Positions 59,730-64,000 of a stretch of DNA of 64,000 nt are shown one piece after another. Position 1 is the first letter of the stretch, and every line of letters begins with the position of its first letter. The position numbers were made by a program, and so were the translations under genes. The notes below the pieces were generated by a model. That model was not told the DNA's origin. It saw nothing but the letters and a program-made list of their open reading frames with translations, and did not search any database. This DNA comes from Chenopodium formosanum (lineage: Eukaryota; Streptophyta; Magnoliopsida; Caryophyllales; Amaranthaceae): assembly GCA_024500155.1 (NCBI GenBank), contig CM044868.1, positions 38,698,165 through 38,762,164 of the forward strand. The letters are read 5' to 3'.

Positions 59730-62700
59730 AAAGAAAGCTTTTTGAATCAAATGAAAGTCAAACACATTCAAATAAATCTTTTTGAATCGAAATAAAGTCA
59801 CACAAATTCAAACAAAGCTTTTTGAATCAAATGAAAGTCAAACACACTCAAACAAAGCTTTTTGAATCAAATGAAAGCCAAACACATTTTAACAATGCTT
59901 TTTGAATCAAATGAAAGTCAATCACATTCAAAACAAGCTTTTTAAATCAAATGAAAGTAAAACACATTCAAACAAATCATTCAAAATCAAATGAAAGTCA
60001 AACACATTCAAACAAAGTTTTTTGAATCAAAAGAAAGTCAAACACATTCAAACATAACTTTTTAAATCAAATGAAAGTTAAACACATTCAAACAAATCTT
60101 TTTGGATCGAAATACATTCAAATACATTCAAACCAAGCATTATGAATAAAAAAAAAAGTCAAACACATTCAAATAAATCTTTCTGAATCAAAAGAAAGTA
60201 AAACTCATTCAAACAAAGCATTTTGAATCAAATGAAAGTTAAAAATATTTTTACAAAGCTTTTTGAGTAAAAAAAAAGTCAAACACATTTTAACAATTCT
60301 TTTTAATAAAAAAAAAGTAAAACACATTCAAACAAAGTTTTTTGAATCAAAATAAAGTTAAACACATTCACACAAAGCTTTTTAAATCAAAAGAAAGTCA
60401 AACAGATTCAAATAAAGCTTTTTGAATCAAAATAAACTCAAACACGTTTAAACGTCGCTTTTTGAATCAAATGAAAGTCAAACACATTCAAACAAAGCTT
60501 TTTGAATCAAAATAAAGTCAAACACATTCAAACATAGCTTTTTGAATCAAATGAAAGTCAAACACATTTATAAAAATCTTTTTGAATCGAAATAAAGTCA
60601 AACACATTCAAACAAATCTTTTTTGATCGAAAAACAGTCAAACGCATTTGAACATAGCTTTTTAAATCAAATGAAAGTCAAACACATTCAAATAAATCTT
60701 TTTTAATCAAAATAAAGTGAAACACATTCAAACAAAGCTTTTTGAATCAATTAAAGGTAAAACACATTCAAACAAAGCTTTTTGTATTGAAATAAAGTTA
60801 AACACATTGAAACAAAGCTTTTTGAATCAAATGAAACTCAAACACATTCGAACAAAGTTTTTGAATCAAAAGAAAGTCAAACACATTCAAACAAATCTTA
60901 TTTGATCGAAAAACATTCAAACACATTCAAACATAGCTTTTTGAATCAAATGAAAGTAAAAAACATTCAAATAAATCTTTTTGAATTGAAATAAAGTGAA
61001 ACACATTCAAACAAAGATTTTTAAATCAAATGAAAGTAAATCACGTTCAAACAAAGCTTTTTAAATCAAATGAAAGTCAGATACATTCAAACAAAGCTTT
61101 TTGAATCAAATGAAAGTCTAACACATTCAAACAAGCTTTTTGAAACAAAAGAAAGTCAAACAAATTCAAACAAATCTTTCAAAATTAGATGAAAGTCAAA
61201 CAAAGCATATTGATTCTAATGAATGTCAAACACATTCAAACAAATCTTTTTATATCATATGAAAGTCAAACACATTCAAACATAGCTTTTTGTATCAAAT
61301 GAAAGTCAAACACATTCAAAGAAAGCTTTTTGAATCAAATAAAAGTCAAAAACATTTAAATAAATCTTTTTGAATCGAAATAATGTCAAACAAATTCAAA
61401 CATAGCTTTTTGAATCATATGAAAGTCAAACACATTCAAACAAATCTTTTTGGACCGAAATACATTCAAACAAAGCTTTTTGAATCAAATGAAAGTAAAA
61501 CAAATTCAAACAAAGCTTTTTGAATCAAATGAAAGTCAAACACATTCAAAAAAAGCTTTTTGAATTAAATAAAAGTCAAACACATTCAAATAAATCTTTC
61601 TGAATAAAAAAAAAAGTCAAACTCATTCAAACAAAGCATTTTGAATCAAATGAAAGTTAAAAACCTTTTAACAAAGCTTTTTGAATCAAATGAAAGTCAA
61701 ACACATTCAAAGAAAGCTTTTTGAATCAAATGAAAGTCAAACACATTCAAATAAATCTTTTTGAATCGAAATAAAGTCAAACATATTCAAACAAAGCTTT
61801 TTGAATCAAATGAAAGTCAAACACATTCAAAGAAAGCTTTTTGAATCAAATGAAAGTCAAACACATTCAAATAAATCTTTTTGAATCGAAATAAAGTCAA
61901 ACAAATTCAAACAATGCTTTTTGAATCAAATGAAAGTCAAACACACTCAAACAAAGCTTTTTGAATCAAATGAAAGCCAAACACATTTTAACAATGCTTT
62001 TTGAATCAAATGAAAGTCAAACACATTCAAACAAGCTTTTTAAATCAAATGAAAGTAAAACACATTCAAACAAATCATTCAAAATCAAATGAAAGTCAAA
62101 CACATTCAAACAAAGTTTTTTGAATCAAAAGAAAGTCAAACACATTCAAACATAGCTTTTTGAATCAAATGAAAGTCAAACACATTCAAACAAATCTTTT
62201 TGGATCGAAATACATTCAAATACATTCAAACCAAGCATTATGAATAAAAAAAAAAGTCAAACACATTCAAATAAATCTTTCTGAATCAAAAGAAAGTAAA
62301 ACTCATTCAAACAAAGCATTTTGAATCAAATGAAAGTTAAAAACATTTTAACAAAGTTTTTTGAATAAAAAAAAAGTCAAACACATTTTAACAATTCTTT
62401 TTAATAAAAAAAAAAGTAAAACACATTCAAATAAAGTTTTTTGAATCAAAATAAAGTTAAACACATTCACACAAAGCTTTTTAAATCAAAAGAAAGTCAA
62501 ACAGATTCAAATAAAGCTTTTTAAATCAAAAGAAAGTCAAACAGATTCAAATAAAGCTTTTTGAATCAAAATAAACTCAAACACGTTTAAACGTCGCTTT
62601 TTGAATCAAATGAAAGTCAAACACATTCAAACAAAGCTTTTTGAATCAAAATAAAGTCAAACACATTCAAACATAGCTTTTTGAATCAAATGAAAGTTAA

Positions 62701-64000
62701 ACACATTCAAATAAATCTTTTTGAATTGAAACAAAGTCAAACACATTCAAACAAATCTTTTTTGATCGAAAAACAGTCAAACGCATTTGAACATAGCTTT
62801 TTGAATCAAATGAAAGTCAAACACATTCAAATAAATCTTTTTGAATCAAAATAAAGTGAAACACATTCAAACAAAGCTTTTTGAATCAATTAAAGGTAAA
62901 ACACATTCAAACAAAGCTTTTTGAATTGAAATAAAGTTAAACACATTGAAACAAAACTTTTTGAATCAAATGAAACTCAAACACATTCAAACAAAGTTTT
63001 TTGAATCAAAAGAAAGTCAAATACATTCAAACAAATCTTATTCGATCGAAAAACAGTCAAACACATTCAAACATAGCTTTTTGAATCAAATGAAAGTCAA
63101 AAACATTCAAATAAATCTTTTTGAATTGAAATAAAGTGAACCACATTCAAACAAATATTTTTGAATCAAATGAAAGTAAATCACGTTCAAACTAAGCTTT
63201 TTAAATCAAATGAAAGTCAGACACATTCAAACAAAGCTTTTTGAATCAAATGAAAGTCTAACACATTCAAACAAGCTTTTTGAAACAAAAGAAAGTCAAA
63301 CAAATTCAAACAAATCTTTCAAAATCAGATGAAAGTCAAACAAAGCATATTGATTCAAATGAATGTCAAACACATTCAAACAAATCTTTTTAAATCATAT
63401 GAAAGTCAAACACATTCAAACATAGCTTTTTGTATCAAATGAAAGTCAAACACATTCAAAGAAAGCTTTTTGAATCAAATAAAAGTCAAAAACATTTAAA
63501 TAAATCTTTTTGAATCGAAATAAAGTCAAACAAATTCAAACAAAGCTTTTTGAATCAAATGAAAGTCAAACACATTCAAATAAAGTTTTTTGAATCAAAT
63601 GAAAGTCAAACACATTCAAACAGATCTTTTTTGATCGAAATAAAGTCAAACACATTCAAACATAGCTTTTTGAATCATATGAAAGTCAAACACATTCAAA
63701 CAAATCTTTTTGGACCGAAATACATTCAAATACATTCAAACCAAGCATTATGAATAAAAAAAAAGTCAAACACATTCAAACAAATCTATTTGAATCGAGA
63801 AAAAATAGAAACACATTCAAACAAAGCTTTTTGAATCAAATGAAAGTAAAACAAATTCAAACAAAGCTTTTTGAAACAAATGAAAGTCAAACACATTCAA
63901 AAAAAGCTTTTGGAATTAAATAAAAGTCAAACACATTCAAATAAATCTTTCTGAATAAAAAAAAAGTCAAACTCATTCAAACAAAGCATTTTGAATGAAA
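59730..64000. repeat. Tandem duplication of about 2.1 kb, copy 2 runs off the window
   Basis: Copy 1 about 59,730-61,830, copy 2 from about 61,830. AACCAAGCAT is at 60,131 and 62,229 (offset 2,098); AACGTCGCTT is at 60,451 and 62,590 (offset 2,139); CAAAGCATATTGATTC is at 61,201 and 63,341. The step from 2,098 to 2,139 comes from one extra monomer in copy 2 (about 62,483-62,562 holds the same monomer twice). Confidence 0.8.
61681..61940. repeat. 120-bp (three-monomer) unit, two copies
   Basis: Two successive 120-bp units (AAAGAAAGC, then TAAATC...TCGAAATAAAG, then CAAAGC/CAATGC monomers) repeat almost exactly. This is a local expansion at the boundary of the 2.1-kb duplication. Confidence 0.75.

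Larger units (their letters stand above)
48594..64000. repeat. 40-bp satellite array, block 4 (continues past window)
   Basis: About 385 monomers. It opens with AAACA, the right target duplication of the element (48,594-48,598). It becomes richer in diverged variants toward the right (GGAAAGAAATACAG, GAATAAAAAAAAAAGTC, AAACGTCGC), so it may belong to a different subfamily. It has its own higher-order duplications, listed separately. No other DNA was seen. Confidence 0.98.

Overview
This window is repeat-rich nuclear heterochromatin from a flowering plant, probably a eudicot. No host gene, rRNA or tRNA gene is recognisable. About 46.5 kb (roughly 73 %) is one tandem satellite with a 40-bp monomer. 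The rest is plant-type Ty3/gypsy LTR-retrotransposon DNA. A 40-bp satellite family has been described in Chenopodium (CficCl-61-40), so Amaranthaceae/Chenopodium is a guess worth testing. I cannot verify sequence identity from here.

Layout. Positions 1-7,497 hold a decayed chromovirus-like (Tekay/Del type) element on the minus strand: a 3.15-kb LTR (1,918-5,069) with a primer-binding site on one side and a polypurine tract on the other, then a 3' tail with a 42-bp minisatellite, then relics of integrase, RNase H and reverse transcriptase. The relic breaks off inside the reverse transcriptase at 7,498, where the satellite begins.

Satellite blocks lie at 7,498-21,168, 22,432-27,143, 28,552-41,267 and 48,594-64,000 (the last runs off the window). 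They have nested higher-order structure: monomer variants recur in fixed order, and segments of 1-3.6 kb are duplicated in tandem. The clearest is an almost perfect 3,598-bp tandem duplication (31,985-39,180).

Two insertions interrupt the array. The first is a solo LTR of about 1.7 kb (TGTAG...CTACA, target duplication CAAAC). A later array rearrangement split and partly duplicated it into 21,169-22,431 and 27,144-28,551. The second is a complete, young 7.3-kb element on the minus strand (41,268-48,593) with 1.59-kb LTRs, target duplication AAACA, a tRNA-Asp primer site and one gag-like ORF but no pol. It looks like a non-autonomous Athila-type derivative. Paralogous empty sites for both insertions occur elsewhere in the same array, so the insertion and duplication events can be ordered.

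Most notable: the consensus monomer has no CG or CHG cytosine; empty sites and the split LTR record array history; and stem-loops sit just upstream of the polypurine tracts of both retroelement lineages.
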